Part shown: one piece after another, positions 1 through 7,780 of the stretch
Layout: each line of letters starts with the position of its first letter
Position numbering within the stretch: the stretch's first letter is position 1
Assembly (NCBI GenBank): GCA_029865665.1
Contig: JARXAV010000011.1
Location: 1-15,112 of the forward strand
Reading direction: 5' to 3'
DNA from: Flectobacillus sp.
Lineage (GTDB): Bacteria; Bacteroidota; Bacteroidia; Cytophagales; Spirosomataceae
DNA: 15,112 nucleotides
Notes under the pieces: model-generated
What the model was told of the DNA's origin: nothing
Database searches by the model: none
Seen by the model: the letters and a program-made list of their open reading frames with translations, nothing else
Program-made: the position numbers and the translations under genes

Positions 1-1
1 G

Positions 2-2656
2 GTCAATAAAGAGGAGCATTGGGTACGTGTGCAACCAGGTGTGGTACGTGACGTGCTAAACATGGAGTTAAAAAAACACGATTTGTTTTTTGGCCCTGAA
101 ACTTCTACTGCAAACCGTGCCATGATTGGTGGAATGGTTGGAAATAACTCGTGTGGCTCAAACTCTGTAGTATATGGCTCAACTCGTGAACATGTGATGG
201 AAGTTACGGCGTTCTTATCGGATGGCTCAGAAGTAGTTTTTAACAACCTAACAAATACTGAATTTGATACGCTAGTAAGCACGGCGAAACAAAAAAATGG
301 TTCTGCATCGTTACTAGATACGATTTATAAAAAGACAAACGAGGTATTAAGCGATTCATTCAATCAGGGCGAAATTCGTAAAGAATTTCCCAAACCTACG
401 ATTGAACGTAGAAATACAGGATATGCCTTGGATATGCTCCTCAATTGTGAACCTTTCACGGCGGGTGGAAAACCGTTTAATTTTTGTGAGCTAATCGCTG
501 GCTCAGAAGGAACACTTTGTTTTATCACTGAAATCAAATTACACGTAAACGATACGCCTCCAAAGGAAATAGGCTTGGTTTGTGGTCATTTCAATACAGT
601 TGACGAAGCATTAAGGGCAAATTTAATTGCATTGAAATATAAACCATCGGCCTCTGAATTGATGGATCATTATATTTTGGAATGTACAAAAGCAAATGCA
701 GAACACCGTCAAAACCGTTTTTTTGTACAAGGTGACCCAGGAGCTATTTTAGTAGTAGAATTACGAAGCGATTCTTTTGCAGAAATTGAAGAGAAAGCCG
801 CAGCGATGGAAGCGGAAATGCGTGCTGCGGGTTTTGGTTATCACTTCCCTGTAGTTTCGGGAGCAGATGTCAAAAGAGTTTGGGATTTAAGAAAAGCAGG
901 GCTTGGCCTATTGTCAAACCTTCCTGGTGATGAAAAAGCAGTAGCTGTAATTGAAGACACGACTGTCGATGTAAACGATTTGCCTGAGTTCATCCGTGAG
1001 TTCAATGAAATTTTAGATAAAAATAACTTGTATTGTGTACATTATGCCCATGCAGGTTCGGGAGAAATCCACCTTCGCCCGATTATCAATCTAAAAACGG
1101 TTGAGGGAAATAAACTTTTCCGTCTAATCGCAGAGGAAATTGCAACCTTAGTTAAAAAATATAACGGCTCATTATCTGGCGAACATGGCGATGGTCGTTT
1201 ACGTGGTGAATTTATTAAGCAAATGGTGGGCGACCACAATTATGCTTTAATGAAAGACCTCAAAAAGACATGGGATCCATTAAATATTTTCAATCCAAAT
1301 AAGGTGGTAGATACCCCTCCTATGGACACGTTCTTGCGTTATACCCCTGGTCAACAAACACCAGAGTTTAAAACGGCTTTCCGTTTCTATGACCAAGACA
1401 TTTTGCAACATGCAGAACAGTGTAATGGGTCGGGTGATTGTCGTAAAACTCACCTATCGGGCGGGACGATGTGTCCTTCTTATATGGCAACTCGCAACGA
1501 AAAGGAAACGACCCGTGCAAGAGCAAACATTTTGAGAGAGTTCCTAACCCTATCAGACAAACCTAACCGCTTTGATCATGAGGAGATTAAGGAAGTAATG
1601 GACTTATGTTTAGCGTGTAAAGGATGTAAATCTGACTGCCCTTCGAACGTCGATGTTGCGAAGCTAAAAATGGAATTTTTACACCAATATTACAAAGAAA
1701 ATGGTGTTCCATTCCGTAGTAAATTGGTTGCTAATTTCTCAAAACTTTCAGGCTTGTTGTCATATACTCCGTGGGCGTATAACATGATTTTTGATACGCC
1801 ATTTTTACGTAGAATTGCCAATAATGTAGTTGGTTTCCACCCAGAAAGAACGATGCCATTGTTAGCAAAGCAAACCTTTACGAAATGGTTTAAAAACCGT
1901 ACTTCGGAAGCAAAAGCAGATGCTAAATTGGTTTACTTATTTGCAGATGAGTTTACGAATTTTAACGACGTTGAGATTGGGAAAAAGACGGTTCTCCTTT
2001 TTGAAAAATTAGGCTATAGAATTGAAGTACCTAAACATTTACCTTCTGGTCGTCCGCAATTATCAAAAGGATTACTAGATGATGCGAAGGAATTAGCCAA
2101 CAAAAATATTGAGTTGTTAAAAGGCCTCATTACAGAAGAGACACCCTTAATTGGTATCGAACCTTCTGCCATTTTAACATTCCGTGACGAATACCCAGAT
2201 TTAGTAAACGATAACTTGCTAGAAGCAGCTCGTTCAATTGCCAAAAACACCTTTATGGTTGAAGAATTTTTAGCAAAAGAAATTGATGCTAAACGTATTT
2301 CAAAGCACGTATTCACGACAGAAAAACGCTTAATCAAATTACATGGACACTGTCAACAGAAATCGTTGTCAAGTTTAGTTCCAGCTAAAAAGGCCTTGTC
2401 ATTACCTGCAAATTATGAAGTACAACTAATTCCGAGTGGATGTTGTGGTATGGCAGGTTCATTCGGTTACGAAAAAGAACACTTTGAATTATCGAACCAG
2501 ATTGGTGAATTAGTATTATTCCCGACGATTCGTCAACAAGGAGAAGAGGTACTCATCGCAGCATCAGGAACAAGTTGCCGTCATCAAATCCATGATGGTA
2601 CAGGTAGAACCGCTCAACACGCTGTAGAAATTTTGTTTGATGCCTTACTAGCATAA
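2..2656 (+). CDS. FAD-binding and 4Fe-4S-binding D-2-hydroxyacid dehydrogenase (YdiJ/GlcD-GlcF type), 5' truncated by window edge
   Basis: This is a large flavin and iron-sulfur oxidoreductase that probably oxidises a D-2-hydroxyacid (D-lactate or D-2-hydroxyglutarate class) and passes electrons to the respiratory chain. The frame is open to the left edge; a GTG at 29 is an internal valine in a conserved VQPGVV stretch, so the true start lies outside, probably about 90-100 codons upstream. Visible domains in order are the second half of an FAD_binding_4 (PCMH-type) fold with GNNSCGS at nt 140-160; an FAD-oxidase C-terminal domain with GEHGDGR at nt 1178-1198; a ferredoxin-like domain with cysteines at nt 1421, 1439 and 1472, then a CxxCxxCxxxCP cluster at nt 1607-1642; and one CCG-type motif (SGCCG, nt 2435-2449). 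The usual cysteine of a first CCG repeat is absent: the equivalent site reads EPSA. The single-chain fusion resembles E. coli YdiJ rather than split GlcD/GlcF. The family is secure; the exact substrate is inferred. Confidence 0.9.
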   Translation, partial: VNKEEHWVRVQPGVVRDVLNMELKKHDLFFGPETSTANRAMIGGMVGNNSCGSNSVVYGSTREHVMEVTAFLSDGSEVVFNNLTNTEFDTLVSTAKQKNGSASLLDTIYKKTNEVLSDSFNQGEIRKEFPKPTIERRNTGYALDMLLNCEPFTAGGKPFNFCELIAGSEGTLCFITEIKLHVNDTPPKEIGLVCGHFNTVDEALRANLIALKYKPSASELMDHYILECTKANAEHRQNRFFVQGDPGAILVVELRSDSFAEIEEKAAAMEAEMRAAGFGYHFPVVSGADVKRVWDLRKAGLGLLSNLPGDEKAVAVIEDTTVDVNDLPEFIREFNEILDKNNLYCVHYAHAGSGEIHLRPIINLKTVEGNKLFRLIAEEIATLVKKYNGSLSGEHGDGRLRGEFIKQMVGDHNYALMKDLKKTWDPLNIFNPNKVVDTPPMDTFLRYTPGQQTPEFKTAFRFYDQDILQHAEQCNGSGDCRKTHLSGGTMCPSYMATRNEKETTRARANILREFLTLSDKPNRFDHEEIKEVMDLCLACKGCKSDCPSNVDVAKLKMEFLHQYYKENGVPFRSKLVANFSKLSGLLSYTPWAYNMIFDTPFLRRIANNVVGFHPERTMPLLAKQTFTKWFKNRTSEAKADAKLVYLFADEFTNFNDVEIGKKTVLLFEKLGYRIEVPKHLPSGRPQLSKGLLDDAKELANKNIELLKGLITEETPLIGIEPSAILTFRDEYPDLVNDNLLEAARSIAKNTFMVEEFLAKEIDAKRISKHVFTTEKRLIKLHGHCQQKSLSSLVPAKKALSLPANYEVQLIPSGCCGMAGSFGYEKEHFELSNQIGELVLFPTIRQQGEEVLIAASGTSCRHQIHDGTGRTAQHAVEILFDALLA

Positions 2657-2670
2657 TACCTATTTCCTTT

Positions 2671-2716
2671 AACGCCTGTAAAAGAATTTAACCACTATTT
2701 ACAGGCGTTTTTTCTT
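2671..2716 (+). terminator. Rho-independent terminator after the FAD/Fe-S dehydrogenase
   Basis: A perfect 12-bp stem, AACGCCTGTAAA (2671-2682) with TTTACAGGCGTT (2698-2709), encloses a 15-nt loop and runs into a T-tract (2708-2713). It starts 14 nt after the dehydrogenase stop codon and separates that gene from the membrane-protein gene. Confidence 0.9.
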
Positions 2717-2806
2717 CTGATTTAAAACTTCGAAGTAACTAACTCCACGTACTTAGGCAAGCTCTCTAGTATCGTTTAAAAGCCCTAATATCATACCTTT
2801 TAGAAT

Positions 2807-4492
2807 ATGAAGAACTCTACAGTAGCTCATCCATACAACTATGTAGCAATCGGAATCCTAATGATTCCAATCGCTATATTTTGTTTCCTGATTTATACCA
2901 ATAGTTTCAACATGATTTCTCGTGACGAATATCGTATTGCGGGAACATTTATTAAACAGTTTCATCAGGCAGCTACTTTTCAAGAATATTTTAGTGCATT
3001 TTATATACAAGAGAATGAAAGTCGTCCAATCTTTGTCAGAATACTCTATCTGCTAACCTATTTGATTGAAGGGACTTATGACTTTAGAACGGTATGTCTT
3101 TTCGGAAACCTAGAATTACTAACCTATATTCTTATTTTAGGTCTGGCATTTAGAAGCACTGGAAAATCCTTATTATACTTTATACCTGTTCCCTTCATTC
3201 TTCTAAATTTATCGCCCTATTTTACCTTCTTTTTTTCGTATGAAACCTACTTTTATATAGCGTCATTCTTTTTGCCCGTGACTATTTTTTATACCGCTAC
3301 GATGGGAAAATCGAAGATAACTCCCTACCTACTCGCATTGCTTTGTATTGGCGTAGGAAGTGTGACAAGCGTAGTAACTTTATTATTAATTTCTCTTAGA
3401 ATACTAGAAAAAAAATACTTATCGGCATTCTTCTTCGCTGTAATTCTAGTTATCTCTATTTTGGTAATCCCTAAAGACGGAGCAGGAAAAGATGCAGGTA
3501 TTATCTCGGAAATTTTATTAAATGCCAGAGATCTAGCTTTATTAGTATTTGCTCTTATTGGTAATTTCATCAGCGTTTTTTCAAAAAATGGTACTATTAT
3601 TATCGGTGTAGGAGTGCTAGTTTCGGTTAGTGCCTTTATCTCAATTATCACTACTTTTAACTGGAAAAATAACTACCACCGTTTTTTAACGATTAGCTAC
3701 TTATTCTTCCTTGTCATGTTGTTCTTTAACTGTGTAAGAAGATGGAGACAGGATTATGAAGGCTACTTAAAAGAGATTGTAAATGGTCATAAAATTATTT
3801 TTTCTGTTGCATTTTTAGTCATCAGTTATCTGATTTGTGTTGAGTTTTTCAGTGCAAAAAAGTATCTCAGACGTATTCACTTAGCAATGATGACCCTAGT
3901 TGCTGTTGCACTTTACTTAACGGCTAATTTCAACAATATTTCAAACGTAAACCTCCTCCAAAAACGCCTTCATACTGACATTGCAAACTGGGAATTAACC
4001 AACTCACATCCAAACGATATTTATGGTATATACCCATATATGACCAAAAATAAGTTATTTACCCATGGCGAATCCTTTGATCAGCCGTTAATGAATGTGA
4101 TTAAACAAAAATTAAAAGATACCACCAACCTCAATCGCCACTATCCGTTTGAAGTGCAACTATCAAAAAGTAACACCAAAAATACCTACGGAATACAGGT
4201 AACTGATTTTTCAATTGAATGCCCATCGTACCCTTATCCTAAATCACTAGATAAAACAAATGGTTTTTATATCCTTCTGGTTTCGAAGAAAAGGACTGTG
4301 ATGCTACCTGCGATGCTCAACAAATTGTCGGTGCGTAAGCTATTGAAAACAGGAAATCCATACAACAATGGTTTATTTTGCCAGTCTTCTAACTTTGAAG
4401 TAGCATCAGACAATTATAAAATAGCCATTTGTACTGTCCAAAACAATCAGCTTGTTGACTTCTTTTTCATTGATAAACAATTAGCTATTTAA
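2807..4492 (+). CDS. Polytopic membrane protein of unknown function, possibly GT-C glycosyltransferase-like
   Basis: I do not recognise this 561-residue protein. A first hydrophobic segment (about residues 11-31) is followed by RDEY (about 39-42) and a loop with further charged residues. Several more strongly hydrophobic stretches follow up to about residue 375, giving an estimated 10-11 membrane helices, then a soluble C-terminal part of about 180 residues. An acidic pair just after the first helix, a multi-helix core and a soluble C-terminal domain fit GT-C lipid-linked-sugar transferases. I see no diagnostic motif beyond that layout, so the suggestion is weak. The gene has its own 150-bp leader after a strong terminator and is followed by the dnaA upstream region, so it appears monocistronic. 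The ATG at 2807 is chosen because it directly precedes the first membrane segment. No obvious -7 box was found upstream. Confidence 0.75.
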   Translation: MKNSTVAHPYNYVAIGILMIPIAIFCFLIYTNSFNMISRDEYRIAGTFIKQFHQAATFQEYFSAFYIQENESRPIFVRILYLLTYLIEGTYDFRTVCLFGNLELLTYILILGLAFRSTGKSLLYFIPVPFILLNLSPYFTFFFSYETYFYIASFFLPVTIFYTATMGKSKITPYLLALLCIGVGSVTSVVTLLLISLRILEKKYLSAFFFAVILVISILVIPKDGAGKDAGIISEILLNARDLALLVFALIGNFISVFSKNGTIIIGVGVLVSVSAFISIITTFNWKNNYHRFLTISYLFFLVMLFFNCVRRWRQDYEGYLKEIVNGHKIIFSVAFLVISYLICVEFFSAKKYLRRIHLAMMTLVAVALYLTANFNNISNVNLLQKRLHTDIANWELTNSHPNDIYGIYPYMTKNKLFTHGESFDQPLMNVIKQKLKDTTNLNRHYPFEVQLSKSNTKNTYGIQVTDFSIECPSYPYPKSLDKTNGFYILLVSKKRTVMLPAMLNKLSVRKLLKTGNPYNNGLFCQSSNFEVASDNYKIAICTVQNNQLVDFFFIDKQLAI

Positions 4493-4912
4493 TCAAAAAC
4501 ATATTTATCGACATAAACGACATTTGATAAGCTAAAGACGCTCTTTATAATTTATCAACGACTCCATGATTTTGGTAGTTAAGGAACATATAAATCAAAG
4601 AGGTTATTTTTTTATTTTTCATCTTTTCGCAAGACAAAAAATGCAACTATCTCATTGTGAATACTTAAGTCTAATAAAAACGATTTATCCTATTTTGAAA
4701 AATTAACAACAGGAAAAATTATTTCACTTTTGCACGATTGTTTCTCTTTGAATCTTTCAAGCACGAAGAAATTTCACTACTTTTGTGGCTTGCTACAAGT
4801 AAAAAGTAGATTTTAGGATTTACTTTTACAAACATGGTCAGCAACTAGTTTTATACATTTGCTACAGAATTTTTCGTAGAACCCACTTTATTTTATTATT
4901 TAAATTCCAACC
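4493..4912. promoter_or_regulatory. 420-bp non-coding region upstream of dnaA with a nested dyad and weak DnaA-box-like sequences
   Basis: No gene is visible in this AT-rich gap. TTATCGACA (4505-4513) is one mismatch from the DnaA box TTATCCACA. TTATCAACG (4552-4560) is two mismatches away. GTATTCACA, read on the minus strand at 4656-4664, is one mismatch from the relaxed form TTATnCACA. CGACAT occurs twice nine bases apart (4509-4514 and 4518-4523). A nested inverted repeat spans 4524-4558. Together these could mark dnaA autoregulation or part of an origin. The boxes are too few and too imperfect to call oriC. Confidence 0.35.
4778..4785 (+). promoter_or_regulatory. Candidate Bacteroidota -7 element of the dnaA promoter
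   Basis: TACTTTTG matches the TAnnTTTG consensus exactly and lies 127 nt upstream of the dnaA ATG. A TTTG at 4747-4750 is 27 nt upstream, somewhat further than the usual 19-21 nt spacing for the -33 box, so the -33 element is not convincing. A near-copy (CACTTTTG at 4725-4732) is embedded in a similar ATTTCAC context. Confidence 0.4.
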
Positions 4913-6379
4913 ATGCAATCCGACCCAAGGTTAGTATGGGCTAAATGCCTTGACATAATTCGTCACGAAATCAATGAGCAGAGTTTCAAAACTTGGTTCG
5001 AGCCAATCGTTCCTGTAAGAGTTGCAAACAATACGCTGATGATTCAAGTGCCAAGCCAATTCTTTTATGAATGGCTTGAGGAGAACTATGTCCATGTACT
5101 TCGTAAGGCAATTGATTATACGCTCGGTAGAAATGGGATGCTTGAATATTCAATTATTGTTGATAGAGGGAATCGTCAGAATCCTCCAATTGCCTTAAAT
5201 GTTCCGAATCAAAAACCATCTACTCCACCACCAACAGCAAAACAACCAGAACCAACCATCTATCAAAGTCCGTTTAATTTAAAAGACTTAGATTCATTAG
5301 AGCTTGATTCATACTTAAATCCGCATTATACATTTGAGAATTATATTGAAGGCGACTGTAACCGTTTAGGTCGTTCTGCTGGCTTTGCCGTAGCTCAACG
5401 CCCTGGGGTAACTTCATTTAACCCTTTGATGATTTATGGTGGTGTAGGACTTGGGAAAACACACTTGATTCAAGCGATTGGTAACTATATTAAAAACACA
5501 CAAGCAAATAAATTTGTCTTGTATGTTTCTTCTGAAAAATTTGTCAATCAGTTTATAAACGCTATCCGAAACAATACCTTACAAGCATTTACTAATTTTT
5601 ACATGCACGTAGATGTGTTGATTATTGATGACGTGCAATTTCTGGCTGGTAAAGAAAAGACTCAAGAGTCATTCTTCCATATTTTCAACCATTTACATCA
5701 GTCTGGCAAACAAATTATCATGTCTTCTGACCGTCCTCCTCGTGAGTTATCGGGTATGCAAGACCGTTTGTTATCTCGTTTTAAATGGGGACTTTCAGCA
5801 GATGTACAACAGCCTGATTTTGAGACCCGTATCGCTATTATTCAAAAGAAATTACAAGCGGATGGTATTTATATCAAAGATGAAGTAATCGAATATTTAG
5901 CCCATAGTATTGATACCAATGTTCGTGAAATCGAAGGGGTAATCGTTTCCTTAATGGCTCATGCGTCGCTCAATCGCAGAGAAATTGATATGGACTTGGC
6001 ACGAGCTACGCTGAAAAATATCGTGGTAGATACTGAAAAGGAAATTACAGCAGATAGTATTATTGATACTATCGTCAATCACTTCTCGATAGCACTAGCC
6101 GACTTAAAAGGAAAGAGTAGAAAGAAAGAAATGGTGTTCCCAAGACAGGTAGCCATGTACTTAATGAAGGAATTTACCGATTTACCACTCAAATCAATTG
6201 GGTATCATTTCGGAGGACGTGACCACAGTACGGTAATTCACGCAGTACAAACCATTAGCGTATCTATTGAGAACGATAAAGAAGTAGAAAAACACGTCGA
6301 TGCCTTATATAAATCCTTTAATAGGGTTAGAGAAAAAGGCAGAGAAACCACCGATAACAAAAAAAGCTCCTCACATTAA
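4913..6379 (+). CDS. dnaA: Chromosomal replication initiator protein DnaA
   Basis: DnaA is the AAA+ ATPase that binds DnaA boxes, melts the origin and loads the replicative helicase. All four domains are present in 488 residues. Domain I (about 1-85) is the helicase/self-interaction domain with the conserved SFKTWF stretch. Domain II is a short Pro/Thr/Gln-rich linker (about 95-117). Domain III is the AAA+ core with Walker A GGVGLGKT (176-183), Walker B VLIIDD (235-240), sensor SSDRPP (271-276) and the arginine-finger region RLLSRFKWG (285-293). Domain IV carries the DNA-binding signature GGRDHSTVIHA (434-444). The ATG at 4913 starts directly before domain I, and no Shine-Dalgarno site is evident. 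The final codons (KKSSSH) form the left arm and loop of the transcription terminator. dnaA converges on recA; dnaN is not next to it in this window. Confidence 0.98.
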   Translation: MQSDPRLVWAKCLDIIRHEINEQSFKTWFEPIVPVRVANNTLMIQVPSQFFYEWLEENYVHVLRKAIDYTLGRNGMLEYSIIVDRGNRQNPPIALNVPNQKPSTPPPTAKQPEPTIYQSPFNLKDLDSLELDSYLNPHYTFENYIEGDCNRLGRSAGFAVAQRPGVTSFNPLMIYGGVGLGKTHLIQAIGNYIKNTQANKFVLYVSSEKFVNQFINAIRNNTLQAFTNFYMHVDVLIIDDVQFLAGKEKTQESFFHIFNHLHQSGKQIIMSSDRPPRELSGMQDRLLSRFKWGLSADVQQPDFETRIAIIQKKLQADGIYIKDEVIEYLAHSIDTNVREIEGVIVSLMAHASLNRREIDMDLARATLKNIVVDTEKEITADSIIDTIVNHFSIALADLKGKSRKKEMVFPRQVAMYLMKEFTDLPLKSIGYHFGGRDHSTVIHAVQTISVSIENDKEVEKHVDALYKSFNRVREKGRETTDNKKSSSH

Positions 6380-6394
6380 GAGGAGCTTTTTTTA
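6361..6394. terminator. Bidirectional terminator shared by convergent dnaA and recA, overlapping the dnaA 3' end
   Basis: A perfect 12-bp stem, AAAAAGCTCCTC (6361-6372) with GAGGAGCTTTTT (6380-6391), has a 7-nt loop (6373-6379). On the plus strand the T-tract serves dnaA; on the minus strand the A-rich left flank becomes a U-tract that serves recA. The left arm encodes the KKSSS end of DnaA and the loop contains the dnaA stop codon TAA (6377-6379). Confidence 0.9.
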
Positions 6395-6408
6395 TATGTG
6401 CTTATTGA

Positions 6409-7491
6409 CTATTCTTCTAATACGTCATCGTCTTCAATGTTTGGCTCAAGAGTATCTAAAAGAACATCGTCGTCTCCTTTGATTTTCTCTTTAATTTGTG
6501 CTTCCAAACGATCCATCAATTCTGGATTATCTTTAATTAAATCTTTTACTGCATCACGACCTTGTCCTAAACGGTTAGTTTCATAGCTAAACCATGAACC
6601 TGATTTCTTAACAATTTCTAGTTCAACTGCTAAGTCTAATACTTCTCCCGCTTTAGAAATACCCTCGCCATACATGATGTCGAATTCTACCACTTTGAAT
6701 GGAGGTGCTAATTTGTTTTTAACGACCTTCACACGAGTACGGTTACCTAAAATACTATCTGCACCTTCTTTGATTTGACCAATACGACGAATATCTAAAC
6801 GAACAGAAGCATAGAATTTCAAGGCATTACCCCCTGTTGTTGTTTCTGGACTTCCGAACATTACCCCAATTTTATCACGTAATTGGTTAATAAAGATACA
6901 ACAACAACCTGTTTTATTGATTACCCCTGTTAATTTACGAAGTGCTTGTGACATCAAACGAGCTTGAAGACCCATTTTAGAATCACCCATATCACCTTCT
7001 AATTCCGCTTTCGGAACAAGAGCTGCCACTGAGTCAATTACACAAATATCAATTGCTCCAGAACTAATTAATTGTTCGGCAATTTCTAGGGCTTGCTCAC
7101 CGTTATCAGGTTGAGAAATTAATAACTGGCTTGTATCAATTCCTAATTTTTCTGCATAAGCACGGTCAAAAGCATGTTCAGCATCAATGAATGCAGCTAA
7201 ACCTCCTGCCTTTTGTGCTTCTGCAATACAGTGAAGTGTTAAGGTTGTTTTACCTGATGATTCTGGACCGTAGATTTCAACGACACGACCACGAGGCACA
7301 CCGCCAATACCCAAGGCTAGGTCTAAACCCAATGAACCCGTAGAGATTACTGGAACATCTAACACTTTACGGTCTGACAAACGCATTACCGTTCCTTTTC
7401 CGTAAGCCTTGTCTAATTTTTCGAGTGTGGTCTGAAGAGCTTTTAATTTTTCGGCTGCGGGATTCGCCGCCTCTGCTTGTTGCTTTGCCAT
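6409..7491 (-). CDS. recA: Recombinase RecA
   Basis: RecA forms ATP-dependent filaments on single-stranded DNA, drives homologous strand exchange and acts as coprotease for SOS-type repressors. The 360 residues are the usual length. Visible features are Walker A GPESSGKT (75-82), a Walker B strand ending IDSV (152-155), the CCCIFINQ stretch (196-203) typical of Bacteroidota, the DNA-binding loop L2 region [20 protein letters not shown] (202-221), and an Asp/Glu-rich C-terminal tail ([21 protein letters not shown] region) that in other RecA proteins restrains DNA binding. The ATG at 7491 has only an A/T-rich leader (AACAACAATA) and no Shine-Dalgarno site, as is common in the phylum. The gene is divergent from the aminopeptidase gene and convergent with dnaA. 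Confidence 0.98.
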   Translation of the reverse strand: MAKQQAEAANPAAEKLKALQTTLEKLDKAYGKGTVMRLSDRKVLDVPVISTGSLGLDLALGIGGVPRGRVVEIYGPESSGKTTLTLHCIAEAQKAGGLAAFIDAEHAFDRAYAEKLGIDTSQLLISQPDNGEQALEIAEQLISSGAIDICVIDSVAALVPKAELEGDMGDSKMGLQARLMSQALRKLTGVINKTGCCCIFINQLRDKIGVMFGSPETTTGGNALKFYASVRLDIRRIGQIKEGADSILGNRTRVKVVKNKLAPPFKVVEFDIMYGEGISKAGEVLDLAVELEIVKKSGSWFSYETNRLGQGRDAVKDLIKDNPELMDRLEAQIKEKIKGDDDVLLDTLEPNIEDDDVLEE

Positions 7492-7780
7492 TATTGTTGT
7501 TAAATTTGATTACTCGTAATTGATGAAGCACCAACTACTTAGTATATTGCATCGACTATACTAGGTGAAAACCTATCTCAAAATAGAGAATTTTAATAAG
7601 TGAAATTACACTTTTTTATGCAATTATTGCCAATTTATTTAAGGAATTATTTATTCAAATTAGTTGCTATCCGCTGACAAAATTTGTTTTTATTTGTTCA
7701 TTCCATTTTGTACGATTTAATCATTTACAGAAACTCAATTGATTAAATTGAAGATTAATAATACACTACTAAAACCCAAT
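7492..7780. promoter_or_regulatory. Divergent intergenic region between recA and the aminopeptidase gene, with two small dyads
   Basis: No gene is supported here. Two inverted repeats are visible: TAGGT (7562-7566) with ACCTA (7571-7575) around GAAA, and AAGTG (7598-7602) with CACTT (7609-7613) around six bases. An exact TAnnTTTG element (TAAATTTG, 7501-7508, plus strand) lies 272 nt before the chosen ATG of the aminopeptidase gene. The dyads sit 70-125 bp upstream of the recA start and could be operators, but no known LexA consensus is matched. Confidence 0.3.

Noticed and set aside
29..31. GTG at 29 as a real start of the dehydrogenase
   Set aside because: The frame is open to base 2 and the upstream codons continue a conserved family sequence; the N-terminal FAD-binding half would otherwise be missing.
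2727..2736. Palindrome ACTTCGAAGT as an operator before the membrane-protein gene
   Set aside because: A 10-bp palindrome alone in AT-rich DNA is not significant, and no second copy or promoter is visible near it.
4493..4912. Calling the dnaA upstream region oriC
   Set aside because: Only two or three imperfect DnaA-box-like sequences are visible and no AT-rich repeat array is seen; the evidence is too weak for a firm call.
5625..5888. Second-frame open frame inside dnaA
   Set aside because: It overlaps the DnaA AAA+ core entirely; there is no independent translation signal and no domain.
7739..7780. TTG at 7739 as the start of the aminopeptidase gene, adding 14 residues
   Set aside because: The added residues are polar and would push the signal sequence inward; the ATG at 7781 gives a normal Lys-rich, hydrophobic N-terminus.
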